Shown here: positions 44,810 to 55,139 of the stretch, piece by piece
Layout of the letters: the number at the start of each line of letters is the position of its first letter
Numbering within the stretch: position 1 is the stretch's first letter
Assembly (NCBI GenBank): GCA_003290165.1
Contig: QNQO01000548.1
Coordinates: forward strand, 310,001-374,000
DNA length: 64,000 nt
Source of the DNA: Berberis thunbergii
Lineage: Eukaryota > Streptophyta > Magnoliopsida > Ranunculales > Berberidaceae
Direction of reading: 5' to 3'
Notes under the pieces: generated by a model
Databases searched by the model: none
Told to the model about the DNA's origin: nothing
What the model saw: only the letters and a program-made list of their open reading frames with translations
Program-made: the position numbers and the translations under genes

Positions 44810-45150
44810 ATCATCATCAACATCATCATCAAGTTCTTCTTTTTCGATTTCGATTTCGATTTCGCCTTCTTTTCAATTGATGTAAGGATGGGGTTTCTGC
44901 TAACATTGAGATGGTGATGATAATAGGTGGAGACAAAACACACAGATACAAAAATACATACAACAGAAAGAAACACAGATATAAAGATAGAGAGATATAC
45001 CTCCAATGAAACAAAAAACGAGACCAAAACCACAACCAGCGCCGAAGGGAAAACCAGGGCCGAGCTTCCCCAACTGCTTCGTCCTCACTATGGGCAGTTT
45101 CCACAACAACCATTTGACGTCCCCATTGTTCACCCCACTCATCTCACCTT
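44810..45150 (-). pseudogene. Possible TGD5-like first-exon fragment
   Basis: The minus-strand frame starting at 45142 reads MSGVNNGDVKWLLWKLPIVR then KQLGKLGPGFPFGAGCGFGL and FCFIGG. The Gly-rich GPGFxxGxGCGxGxGxxxIGG pattern resembles the small chloroplast-envelope lipid-transfer protein TGD5. The other frames at this place are shadows. It lies next to the leader-like end, where a first exon would be expected. Tentative, from pattern alone. Confidence 0.4.
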
Positions 45151-45159
45151 ACACCACAA

Positions 45160-45570
45160 GAAGGAGGAGAATTCAAAAGAAGAAAGCAGAGGTAGCATCT
45201 TCTCTTCTTAGACTGACAAATTCGTAGCGTATTTCAGATTTGGATGTCAAATTAATCAAACTTTCGATCTACGAATTGGGCGGTCCAGCAGATCCACAGC
45301 GTCCGAGCGAGAGAAAGGCACAAAGGAGAACAAAGAGGGCCATAGAGAGGCAAGAAGAAAAGATCGCAGCAGAGGGAAAGGAAGATCCAGCACATTTGGT
45401 AGAGCCAAAGAAAGGGTCGTAGAGGGAGAGGAAGATCGCAGCAGAACGAGAGAAAGGCAAGCAGAGAAAGGGTCATGTTTTTTTAGTTTTAGTTCAATAT
45501 TTGGTAGAGCCAAAGAAAGGGTCGCGCGCTAAGTCAAATATTTGGGGGAGCGCCAAAACGCTCAACCAAT
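45160..45570 (-). other. Leader-like region of CACTA-2 with a 25-bp direct repeat
   Basis: Purine-rich on the plus strand. ATTTGGTAGAGCCAAAGAAA is repeated at about 45394 and 45499, and GAAGATCGCAGCAGA is also repeated. This is the equivalent position to the leader-like regions of the CACTA-1 elements. Confidence 0.45.
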
Positions 45571-45673
45571 TTTACACAACGTTTTTTTTAAGTCATTAAA
45601 ACTTGACTTTTGATAGCACATTTGTAAAAAATGCTATTATCAAATGCTATCAATGATGATATTTGGTGTAGTG
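45571..45673 (-). repeat. Right terminus of CACTA-2
   Basis: Contains TTGATAGCA..TGCTATTATCAA and ends GATATTTGGTGTAGTG. Fewer and more decayed subterminal motifs than the left end. Confidence 0.85.
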
Positions 45674-45676
45674 TAT

Positions 45677-47100
45677 ATTATGTCTAATATTTATTTTATA
45701 AACCACTGAAGTGGTTTTGAATATCCGCTCCTTGTGAAACATAAATATCATTGTTGATGTTACATTAGAATATTTGTTGCTACTTGTAAAACATATGCAG
45801 TATATTATGTTCTAATTTTTTTATTTACTAACAACATGGTTTATAAAATGCAAATGATGGACAATCATATTTATTTAATTGTTAGTGTCACTGTTCATAA
45901 TTTATTGACAAGTCAAAACATTTTGTTAGTATTGACCTTTAAGACACCAAGGTATCTATCATAGTTGGACCTATGTAATTTATTGGAGACTCCAACAGAG
46001 ACTATCCCAATCATTGATAGCACCATGAGTCTCATCTTCTCTCATTAAATGACATGCATTTTATTTTTCCAGCATGCGTTATGTTTCTGCAGTTCCGGCA
46101 GAAACTTGCTTAATTTCAAAATATATACACCATATCTAATGTTGGATTATCTCATATGCATTTCATGTCACACAATATTTTGTTTATCGCACAAGTTTTA
46201 TTCCCTTGCATCTAGTTTATCTAATTTGATTATGTAGCTAAGTTTATTTTTGTTTCTTTTTTATTGTTTTTGCTCATCGATAGGGATTGTTGCACAGTCT
46301 CGTCCTGCATGGACAAAATGGTTTTGCGCACCTTTAAATTACAAGTCTCCACCTTATTGGAAGAAAATTACTTATACAATCTAGACTATTCCATAGTGCT
46401 TGGGAAACTAGAGTATTGAATATTGCATAACTGCTTAGCCTTAGCACATTACGCAGACTGTTAGTTTTAACTGGTAACATTTTTACTGCTAGTTTGCAGT
46501 TGTCAGTTTTATGAGACTATATTCTCGTTGTTAGGGGGAGATAGGCGAGTTCTTGAAACGGCGTACCAACTATGAATACATATGCTCGAATTACAAAGTA
46601 TTTCAACTTTGTTTCATTTCCTATTATGACTTGAAGCATTTAATGATGAAGGAAAATTACAAAGTCACATGTACCAACTATAAATACATATGCTCGAATT
46701 TGTGTCCCTGGAGGACAAACTTCGAACAAGGCAACTAATGAATCAATTGCACGACAGAATTGTGGCAGCCCCATAGGTTCCAAATATTGAACTCCTGAAA
46801 AACAAAAATTAGTAAAAAAAAAATAAAAAAAATAAAAAAATTGCATGCCTTAATGCTCCCGGATAAGTAATTTTTAAAACTCCTACAGAAGTTGCACAGT
46901 CTCTAGCAAAGCTATACATGAAGCTACAGTAATAGCATTATATAATGCTTCTGAAGAGGTTATGACCCCAGCAATAGCATTTGACGCTCCAGATGAGGTC
47001 ATGTTTGAAAAATGCAATTTCTCCATTATCCTAAAAATGGTTATTCATATCCCTGAAGCAATTTAAAAGTCCCCCTAAGCCTCCTGAAGAGGCTCGGGTA
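45677..47100 (+). pseudogene. Copia-2 protease/integrase region, heavily decayed
   Basis: Lies between the CACTA-2 insertion and the RT. Only weak remnants are recognisable, for example PEEVMTPAIAFDAPDEV near 46960, typical of the linker before RT in this Copia group. ACCAACTATGAATACATATG is duplicated at about 46563 and 46672 with one change. Confidence 0.55.
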
Positions 47101-47139
47101 CATGATAATAATAAGATCTCAATATATCAAGGAGAAACT

Positions 47140-48560
47140 GAATAAAATGAAATGGTCATTGATGACATATTCACATATATGGTAGCTACCGAAATATCAA
47201 AGGGCGATGATATAAATAATTCTATTCAACAACGAAATATCTATGAATGTCTACAAATGAAATGATTGGCCAAATGGAAAATATTGTCCAGGCAAAATTG
47301 GGTTCCCCTTGAGAAATGTGGTGTATTTGGACCTATAGTGCACAAAATGAGAAAAATGAAAAACTGTCAGATATAAGATAAGACTCATGGCACAAGGGTT
47401 CCTGCAGAAATCCGACATTTGATTAGATATATTTTTTGTTATGGATATGAGTACATTTCCATTAAGTCTTGTAATTTCTGAATACTTGATATGCAACTTA
47501 TGAATGTCGTAACTACTTTTTTTATGTGAATCCAGCCACAGATATTTATAAATCCCTAAAGGTTTTACTTTGCTAGACACAAATATTTACATGAAAATGC
47601 CTGAAGGATTTACTTTGCATGAAGCAAAGCCATGAAATAATTACTCAATATAAGTAAGACATGTTTTATACAATTCGCACCATTCAAGAAGATTGTGGTA
47701 TCATTGTCTTAGTACATATCTATGCAATGAAGGTTATGCAAATTTGACTATGTGTCTTTACTAAGAAATCGTTAACTACTTTTGTCGTACTAACAGTTTA
47801 TGACAATAATATTACGCTTATTGGACCTTAAAAACAATGTTAATTATATGACGATAAATTTGCAATTAAAGACCTTGGCAGAATAATTATTGTCTCGGCT
47901 TATAGATCGAGTAAATTACTATTAGAAATTGGTCCATCAATCAAGATATACACAAGATTTATAACACTTTTAACATGGACAACTCTCATTCATTTAATAT
48001 GTCCATGGTCATCTAATCTTTAGATCTAAAAAAAGACTTGTATTGACCAAAAGAAGAAAATGAAACAATACTCGGTCCTGAAGTACCATATCTGAATTTG
48101 ATTGGTGCATTGTTATTTTTGACACCATGTTCAGAACCTGATATATTAATTCTTTGTACATTTACTAGCAATATATAGTTTTGCACAAACTTATAGATAT
48201 TGGCATGGCCTTGTACATATCTTCGTTGGATCATTGATATGAGTTTATTGCTATGATTTATCTAACCATTCCCACCTAGTTGGTTTTGCTGATTCACATT
48301 ATCTGTTTGACCCTCATAAGAGTTGCTTGCAGGCTTCATCAAAGGAGATCAACCGAAACACATTCCAGTAAAATTCTTCTATCCACATGAGATCAGAAGA
48401 ACCATGTGATTGAAGTTGGACAATTTCAGTATAGCAACAATTTTGTTGATTTCTTCATCAAATTTGCTTACGAGATTGACATGCACCGACTTAATCTTTA
48501 AAATATTTCAAGTTCTACTATCATGAGCGAGAGCCATTATCAAGGGGAGTATCCAAAAGT
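47140..48560 (+). pseudogene. Copia-2 reverse transcriptase and RNase H remnants
   Basis: Pieces in family order across several frames: ATEISKGDD and the WPKWK-like LAKWK (about 47185-47280), FGPIV (47325), a block matching the LMDVVTAYLYGSLD region (LMNVVTTFFM, about 47495), an RNase H start LVGFADSHYLFDPHKSCLQ (about 48275-48335), and HIPVKFFYPHEIR (about 48360). The YVDD box is not recoverable. Stops occur every few dozen codons. Confidence 0.82.
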
Positions 48561-48634
48561 ATGTTACAGATCATATCATAATATACTATTAGTTTATTTA
48601 TGTGTGTTGTAATCTTTTTAATTCAACATGATTT

Positions 48635-49045
48635 TTTCCATTGGATTTTTCTGTCAAGGTTTTAACGAGACAACATTGTGCAAATAGAACATCCTGAAGT
48701 ATGCAAAAGTGGTGGATGTACTCATTTTCCTTCGACATAGTTTTATCCCATTGAGTTTTCCTGTCAAGGTTTTAATGAGGCAACAATGATGGTAATACAA
48801 CATTCATTACATAAGGATATACTCATGTACTCTAGAAGAAACGTGAGTTTGAATGCCACTTTCAGAAATCGTCACATGGTAATAGACTGAGACGATTTAT
48901 AATCTTATCCCTTTGTTGTGATTATCAGGGGGGAGCATTCAATAAGAGAGACCTGATTTTGCCCAAAGATTTTAGACAATTTGCACGTTGTACTATTTTC
49001 CCTTTGATAAGGTTTTCCTAGCAAGGTTTTAATGAGGTTGCATTT
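48635..49045 (+). repeat. Threefold repeat of a Copia 3'-region motif
   Basis: A phrase like CTGTCAAGGTTTTAATGAGG occurs at about 48650, 48760 and 49025, each after a T-rich TTGAGTTTTC-type lead. This phrase is common upstream of the 3' LTR in plant Copia elements. Confidence 0.75.
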
Positions 49046-49103
49046 CGCGTATCCAACAGGACTTAAGTCTATCGACAATATGCACTGAACATCTAAGGGG
49101 AAA

Positions 49104-49347
49104 TGTTTTGGAGCAATGTGGATGTCCACCTCATGTTGAGGTTGCATCATGTGAGAAATTGGGTGTCATGAAGTGTGAAGTTCATATTGATTTTGTTTGC
49201 CTATAAATAGGCTTGTTAGATGATAAAGTATGAATGAATGAAAATAAGAGTTGATTAATCTATGAATAGTTACAGAAAATCAAAACATGGATCTTTTATG
49301 ACTTGAACTATAGTCCGTTATTGTACTTCTTTTATGTTTATTTCAAC
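49104..49347 (+). repeat. Copia-2 3' LTR
   Basis: Starts TGTTTTGGAGCAATGTGG after the purine tract CTAAGGGGAAA. Shares GCCTATAAATAGGC and the TCTATGAATAGTTACAG segment with the 5' LTR. Exact end uncertain by a few bases. Confidence 0.85.
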
Positions 49348-51334
49348 TAATTATAAATATGTTTTGAGGGGCATTGTCAAAAAAACCCTTAAAAATCATT
49401 GTGTTTTACACTTTTTTTAGCATTACAAAAAATAGAAGACATATTTTTGTTTTGAAGTTTCTTAACATTCTTACAAAATTTTAAGGAGTTTAGTTTGTGT
49501 GCGTGTGTGTTGTTTTGAAGTTTCTAAACATTCTTATAAAATGTAAAGGAGTTTAGTTTGAAATGTAATACTTAATTAATTTACAAAACCATATTTATTG
49601 CGGTTAGAACTTAGAAATATTTGGTTTTATAAGATTATTCATTTGTTATCCATGAAATGAAGAAAGCCAAAGTCATGAAGGCAAAAATCCAAGCTAAATT
49701 AAGGAATCAACAACAAAAGCACAAGGCTGAATCCAAGAAGAAGATTTAAGGCACTCATAATCAAAAAATGAGATTTTGTGAATTCTTGTGAAATTTTCGT
49801 TTTTTCGAAATTACGAAAAGAAAAAGGGCGAAAGAAATAATTACATTTTTCGAGGTTTTTTTCGTAAATTTTGGGATTTTTTGTAAATTTCGGGATTTTT
49901 TTCGTAAAAATACTAAACAACTATCAAAAAATACATTTTTTTTCCAGGGCAATCAAAAAATACATTTTTCAAAAAATTTCGAGTTTTTTTCTATAAATTT
50001 TGAAGTTTTTTTTCTAACTATCATTTCTTCTTATTTTTATACTACCCCTGAATTTTTAATTATCATTTCTAGTATTTATATATTGATATTTAAAACCACT
50101 CCCTTATTTTCTAATTATATATTTAGTTCATATTTGTTTCATTTCTTGGTATTTAGGCTTCATTAGTGCTTAGAAGATTTATTTAATTACATCTTATTTT
50201 TCACATATTTCGTATACCCTCGAAATTCATTATATATATTTCATGTATCCTCGAAAATTTTACCTTTTTTCTTTACAAATCGAAATATTTCTTAAAATCG
50301 GGAGACCAAATTTAACTCGAAAAAAAACAAAATCACAATCCTATCTAAGAGTAAGTGGAAGACTAAGCAAAAAAAGAAAAAAAAAGAAAAAAAAAAAAAA
50401 AAAAAAAAAAAAAACAATAGAACCTAAAAACAGTAAGGTCTGGTCGATCGTCAACCAACTCAAGTATTGTTTACTAAGTCACACAGGTCAACATCTTAAA
50501 TAATCATTATAAATGTAGTCGATGGAGTAGTTAGGTTTGGTCGACCTGAACCCATGCAGATTTGAAATTATCTTTCATATATATGAAGATACCTTTTTCA
50601 TTGGAAACTATCTCAATAGACATCCCTTATAGTTTCAAAAGGAAGTGAGGTATCATAGAAAGTCGAAAGAATTTTGTAATTGGCGTATGCCTCCATTGGA
50701 AAGCTTCAACCACTTCACCTTAGTTTAAAGAGTAAAACCATGCTCATCCACAATCCATTTCGAATGAGAAGTTTATTGTAAATGTGCTACTGAGACATTC
50801 AATTAAACATATAGGTTCAACGCATGATAGAAATTGAGTGAACCCTAAAACTACTCAATGCGGGTGAACCTCGTAATTTCTGCGTGTCTTTTGGTTTCCA
50901 CCTTCTTACTATCTACAGTTTCCTGTCATTGTATGTTTGTTAATTTAATATCTTATATGCTTGAATGGGTTCGTTGCTCATATATAAACCTAAACGAATT
51001 TGGAAAATTTGCCATTGTTGTTATTTTTAAATACCTCTTATTGAATTGGATAGGTTCCTATTGCATTTAGTGCTTAATACACCATGTTTGAACTACAAAG
51101 TTTTAGAACTTCCAAACAAACCACATCGTAGTTCTGATTTGAACTTTGAAACTAGGCATGTTTTGGTAGACCAAAGACCCTTGGTCGACCGGTTTATTCG
51201 ACTTTGTGTTGTTTTTGGTTTTCTTATTTGGTTTTAGTTAAGTTGATTAAACATTTTGTCAATTCTTGAAGAGTTGCATCACCATTCCCCACCATGTGTA
51301 AATTAAAATTTTTGAATCGAAAAAAAAAAAAAAA
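49348..51334. other. AT-rich stretch, no gene recognised
   Basis: 49490-49570 has two copies of TTTTGAAGTTTCT.AACATTCTTA. 49790-50000 is rich in TTTTTTCGTAAATTT units. An A-rich tract lies at 50371-50414. 50858-51237 has open frames without a recognisable motif. Confidence 0.4.
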
Positions 51335-51559
51335 TTGGGGTGGGCATAAGTTCTCAAAGAATCAAAATCGTGCCATAGCGTCCCGGTCCCATACCGAACT
51401 GAATAAATTTGTTGTTTCGGTTTTGGTACCAAACTGTACCGTTACTGTTCAATACAGCACCAGTTTTGCATTTTGAGATACGTAAAAACCAAACAATAAA
51501 TTCACTAATATTTTAATTTTTTTCATTTATTTTATTAATTTACTTTATCTTTCTTTCCA

Positions 51560-52035
51560 GTTTACTCATCTAACTCCAAACAAAACTGAAGAAGTCCCCG
51601 CTGTCGATTCACTTGAAACCCACGTCTCCATGTTCTCAAGAACCTCCTCACCCCCACAACAGCCCCAAAGTAAGTTTTTTTCCCTCATTTGAGTCATTTC
51701 TAGGGTTTCCAAGAACTCCACCCTTTCTAGCAGTCTCAAATCAAGCATATTAATATATTAAAAAGCAGATGCAAGGTTTTCCATAATGTTGTGCAAGAAG
51801 GATCCAAATCCTGGTCCAACAGTGATTCATGTTCTAAGCCATGGAAAACATAAAATATTGATTTTTGTTTACTAATATTGGTCAAACCTTTGTTATGTCT
51901 CAATTTGGGAAAAAAAAAAATTTTATTTTTTTATTTTGGTTAATGGGCTCTTCTTGATTTCAGTTTTTTTTTTTGCAGATGGAACCCGTGGAAATCATTG
52001 GGAAGTCCAAGAAAGATATCGCTTAACAAAAAATT
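51560..52035 (+). pseudogene. Possible captured Dr1/NC2-beta start
   Basis: After TTTTTGCAG (51978) the plus strand reads ATG and MEPVEIIGKSKKDIA, then a stop. Dr1 (NC2 beta, a TBP-binding repressor with a histone fold) starts with a similar MxPMDIVGKSKEDASLPKA. The DNA following is similar with a small deletion. A leader-like block at about 51565-51670 ending CCAAAGTAAG could be its first exon. A short match, so weak. Confidence 0.3.
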
Positions 52036-52309
52036 TTGATTATTTTATTGTTCTCTTGATTCTCAAGTGGATGAAGTCAATTTTTGCGAAGAAGCCTAGT
52101 TGTCGTGTTCAAGTTTTTTGTAGCAGTGAATGTCGAAGTTTTCTTACAACAACAGTTTGATTTAACAAAAGGTCTAGATAGCCAGGCCCCTAGCGCTAAG
52201 GAAAACAAACGATAGGGCTAGGGAAAGCTCTCTAACACATGATTACGAGAGAGACCAACAATTTGAAAAAGGTACCCCCTTTTCTTTTCGTCTATGTTAA
52301 ACACGACGC

Positions 52310-53500
52310 TAGGGGTGGGCATCCGATCCCGCGATCCCGTTCCCGTCCCGATCCTGTCCCGTCCCATCCCAATTTTTCCGGGTCTTAATAGGATTAAATA
52401 ATTTCATCCCGATCCCGTCCCGTCCCGATCTAGAATGGGATGGGATGAGATGAAGATTTTCAATCCTGCCAATCTCGTCCCTTCCCGATCTAATTTATTA
52501 ATATTAATTATTAATATATTTATTTAATTATTTAGGAATAAGCCATTTGATAGGGGAAGCTTGGTAATATGATCAAAATGTATTCTACCAATCTGAAGAG
52601 CAATATGAACATGCATAAGTATTCATGTTGCAGGCAGCAAATAATACAGCTACAGTTGATTACATTTCGCCGTCAATTTAAACATTAAACATGCTTACAA
52701 ATACAACACCAGTTTTGTTAAGAATTCCAGCTCCACCAGATTCATAATTCACCCCACATGTCGCAGCAAACTCATTTGAATTGTAAGCCAAGTAAGGCAG
52801 AGGATAACAGTTGCTCCCCAGTTCATCACCTAATGAGATAGAGTTGAAGAAAACAAAATTAATCACATTTTTTTTCTCATGAACATAAACATAGCCAAAG
52901 AACTATTGTATTGCAAAGATAAGTTTCATGCCTGTCAAATCCAGAACTGTTTTCCCATTAGTAAAACGATCAGTAGGCTGTCGATGTGCCGGAACAAAAT
53001 CAATCCCATTTGGTCGCTTATCAGCTTTTGCTAGTGACACAAGGTAATTGTTGTTTCCAACATCAACCAAGGAGTCACCAAATATGAAGTTAGGAGGATT
53101 TTGTTCTGCATTTGAAACCAATGTAATAACACATAACTGCACAAACACACACAGAACTGCAAAACCACTGATCACCATAACGAGTTAAATTCGCGCTTAC
53201 GATCTAGTCTATAGTACATTTTAGACCAGTTTGAGATCATATGTAGTTGTGATAAGTTATACAAATTGTGAGAGTCAAAGGACATTATACAGTTATGTAC
53301 TTCAGACTTCTAGATTTCTAGTTGATAATATGTTCAAAATGTATTCTCCAGATTAGCACGTTGATCCCGTCCCGAACCCGTTTGGGATGGGACGAGGTCG
53401 GGATGGGGTTTTTTCCATCCCGTCCCGTCCCGATCCCATATGAACGGGATGGGATAGGGATGGGTATATCTCGTCCCATCCCATCCCGTGCCCACCCCTA
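52310..53500 (-). mobile_element. hAT element A (1.2 kb) carrying a GDSL-lipase fragment
   Basis: Perfect 12-bp terminal inverted repeats TAGGGGTGGGCA / TGCCCACCCCTA. Eight-bp duplication CACGACGC at 52302-52309 and 53501-53508. Subterminal regions are rich in CCCGTCCCGATCC-type repeats on both sides. No transposase, so it is non-autonomous. It sits near the left end of the MULE. Confidence 0.95.
52680..53178 (-). pseudogene. GDSL esterase/lipase fragment, two exons
   Basis: GDSL lipases are secreted SGNH hydrolases. Exon 1 (about 52930-53178) starts at Met with a signal peptide ([17 protein letters not shown]), then [20 protein letters not shown], block I with the nucleophile Ser, and [14 protein letters not shown]. 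Exon 2 (about 52690-52836) reads GSNCYPLPYLAYNSNE then VNYESGGAGILNKTG, block II with the oxyanion Gly. Blocks III and V with Asn, Asp and His are missing. It lies entirely inside hAT element A, reading on the minus strand, so the hAT has captured a host gene with its natural start. Confidence 0.93.
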
Positions 53501-53519
53501 CACGACGCTACTTTTGTTT

Positions 53520-53880
53520 TCCCCAAAAACAAATACTGATAAAAAATTTCAGAGAGCCTCCCCTTCTTCCTTTTTCAACTCAGAACGAAAAGCTGAAGGG
53601 TGCATTTTCTCCCTTTTTCATCTTCGATCGAAGACAAGGAAACCGCGAAAAGCTGAATACGACCATTTTCTCTTCTTTTCATCTCAGATCGAAGACGAAA
53701 AAACCCACCCCATCTCCCTTTTTCATCTCAGATTGAAGGCGAATAAACCCACCTCATCTCCCCTTTTTAATGAAGAATCGAAGGTCAGATTACCCTTTTC
53801 TCTAGGCTAGGGTACGTTTGAAGTGTTGAACAACTGAAGTTTTTCAACGTTTGGAGTGTTGAACAACAAGTGAAGTATTG
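53520..53880 (+). repeat. MULE left subterminal repeats
   Basis: Four variants of TTTTCATCTCAGATCGAAG spaced 40-60 bp apart between 53612 and 53780. The same motif recurs near the right end (61700-61780) on the same strand. Confidence 0.8.
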
Positions 53881-53984
53881 CTTCAAGGTACATTTGAATG
53901 TAAATATTTATTCTCTAGGGTAGCACAAGTTCTCTAATATGCTTGGCAATGAGCCAAGCCAAAATAATGACACATTACAAATAT

Positions 53985-54215
53985 GTTGTTTATAGTCTTG
54001 GCTGGTGACACAGTTTCACCTCCCACATTGTAAGTCACCTTCGAAGATTCTGAAAATTATCATATCAAATGCCACCTCCCACATTGTATGTCACCTTCGA
54101 AGATTTTGAAAACCCACAAACATGATTACATGGTGGTGACAGACACAGTTCCACCTCTTACATTGTATAGTCTTGGGTGGTGACACAATTCCACCTCCCA
54201 TATTTTTTGGTTAAT
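53985..54215. repeat. Degenerate tandem repeats, unit 60-70 bp
   Basis: Repeated phrases ACCTCCCACATTGTA, GTCACCTTCGAAGATT and GGTGACACAGTTCCACC alternate four times. Confidence 0.8.
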
Positions 54216-54705
54216 AGTAACAAAGGGATAAGATTGATATTTTCCTAAGCGCTTAATTATGCATATTTTCATACAGATTAGTTAAGCACTTTCAAAATAC
54301 TATAGTTCATTTATCTTGCATAAATATTTTGCGTTTTCTCCAATGTATGCAGTTCATCTTAACCTTGGAGATCCAATGTCATATTTGTGACTGAATTTTG
54401 TTAATGTAGAGTCACTATCTTTTAAGGCTAGGATATCTTCAAGCCCAGCTAAATAGTTGTGCATTGAGATGTGTATTTATATTACTGACTGAATTTAACT
54501 AAATCTTGGCAAGTTCTCTAGGGTTGCATTTATGAATTGTTTGAGAAGAAACTAAAAGTACAAATTTATGTTGTTTTCAATGTACAGGCTTGTTTTTCAA
54601 CTCCCTTCCAGCCATCCGATAATTTTGGCCAGGCACAAGCAAGCATTAAAAGTAGCCAGCAAACAATTCACATTTAATTTGTTGAATGTTATATTTTGTT
54701 TATCT

Positions 54706-55062
54706 CTCAAAGCTTTTGGGTAATGTTAGGTTCATTCTGTTACTTTAGTTATTACTCTTTTTTGTTACTTCTATTGTATAATCTATTTGGCCGGAATTAC
54801 CTGTATAACAACTGGTAGATCCTTAATTGTAGCATTGTTCCCTAAAATAGACTATACAAGGTAATTGTACTAGGGTTGTTTCTTTCTCAAAGCTTTTAGG
54901 TAATGTTAGGTTCATTTTGTTACTTTAGTTATCACTTGTTTTGTTACTTCTATTGTATAATCTATTTGGTCAGAACTACTTGTATAACAACCATGGTGGA
55001 TCCTTAGTTGCAACATTGTTCCCCAAAATAGACTATACAAGTAATTGTACTAGGGTTGTTAT
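54706..55062. repeat. Tandem duplication of a 180-bp unit upstream of the transposase
   Basis: Units start at 54706 and 54886 with CTCAAAGCTTTT.GGTAATG. They stay co-linear to CTAGGGTTGTT, differing at perhaps 10 percent of positions, and lie just before the transposase. Confidence 0.88.
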
Positions 55063-55139
55063 CTGTGCCTTTATGTTATAACTTTTTGTATATTATAACA
55101 TATATTTATGAATGGATAGTGTAGAAGATAATGAATGAA

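Larger units (their letters stand above)
35591..45673 (-). mobile_element. CACTA-2 element, a different family, 10.1 kb, gene-capturing
   Basis: The left end is CACTACAAAAAAATTCTC; the right end is GATATTTGGTGTAGTG. Flanked by TAT at 35588-35590 and 45674-45676. Its subterminal motif is AGCGTTTCTGAAACGCT, unlike CACTA-1. It lies within Copia-2. Captured host fragments (TGD5-like, ABCG, SecA, purple acid phosphatase, beta-galactosidase, U-box) all read on the minus strand from a leader-like region next to the right end. No transposase recognised. It also hosts a LINE (38618-41460). Confidence 0.9.
33081..49347 (+). mobile_element. Copia-2 retrotransposon with two LTRs, split by CACTA-2
   Basis: Plus-strand Ty1/copia element. 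The two LTRs (33081-33335 and 49104-49347) share the cores TCATGTTGAGGT and TTGCCTATAAATAGGC. A site reading CACGTTATTAGCACGAAGC follows the 5' LTR, and a purine tract CTAAGGGGAAA precedes the 3' LTR. Gag remains lie at 35000-35400, RT at 47100-47700 and RNase H at 48250-48560. Without CACTA-2 the length is about 6.2 kb, normal for Copia. Many stops and clear divergence between LTRs show age. Confidence 0.88.

Noticed and set aside
45252..45513. Overlapping Ser/Leu-rich minus-strand frames near the CACTA-2 right end
   Set aside because: Open in all three frames owing to purine-rich repeats; no family resemblance.
48905..49150. Minus-strand 81-codon frame
   Set aside because: Antisense of the Copia-2 3' region and LTR start.
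50243..50503. 86-codon plus-strand frame with a Lys run
   Set aside because: Lys run is translation of an A-tract; remainder has no recognisable motif.
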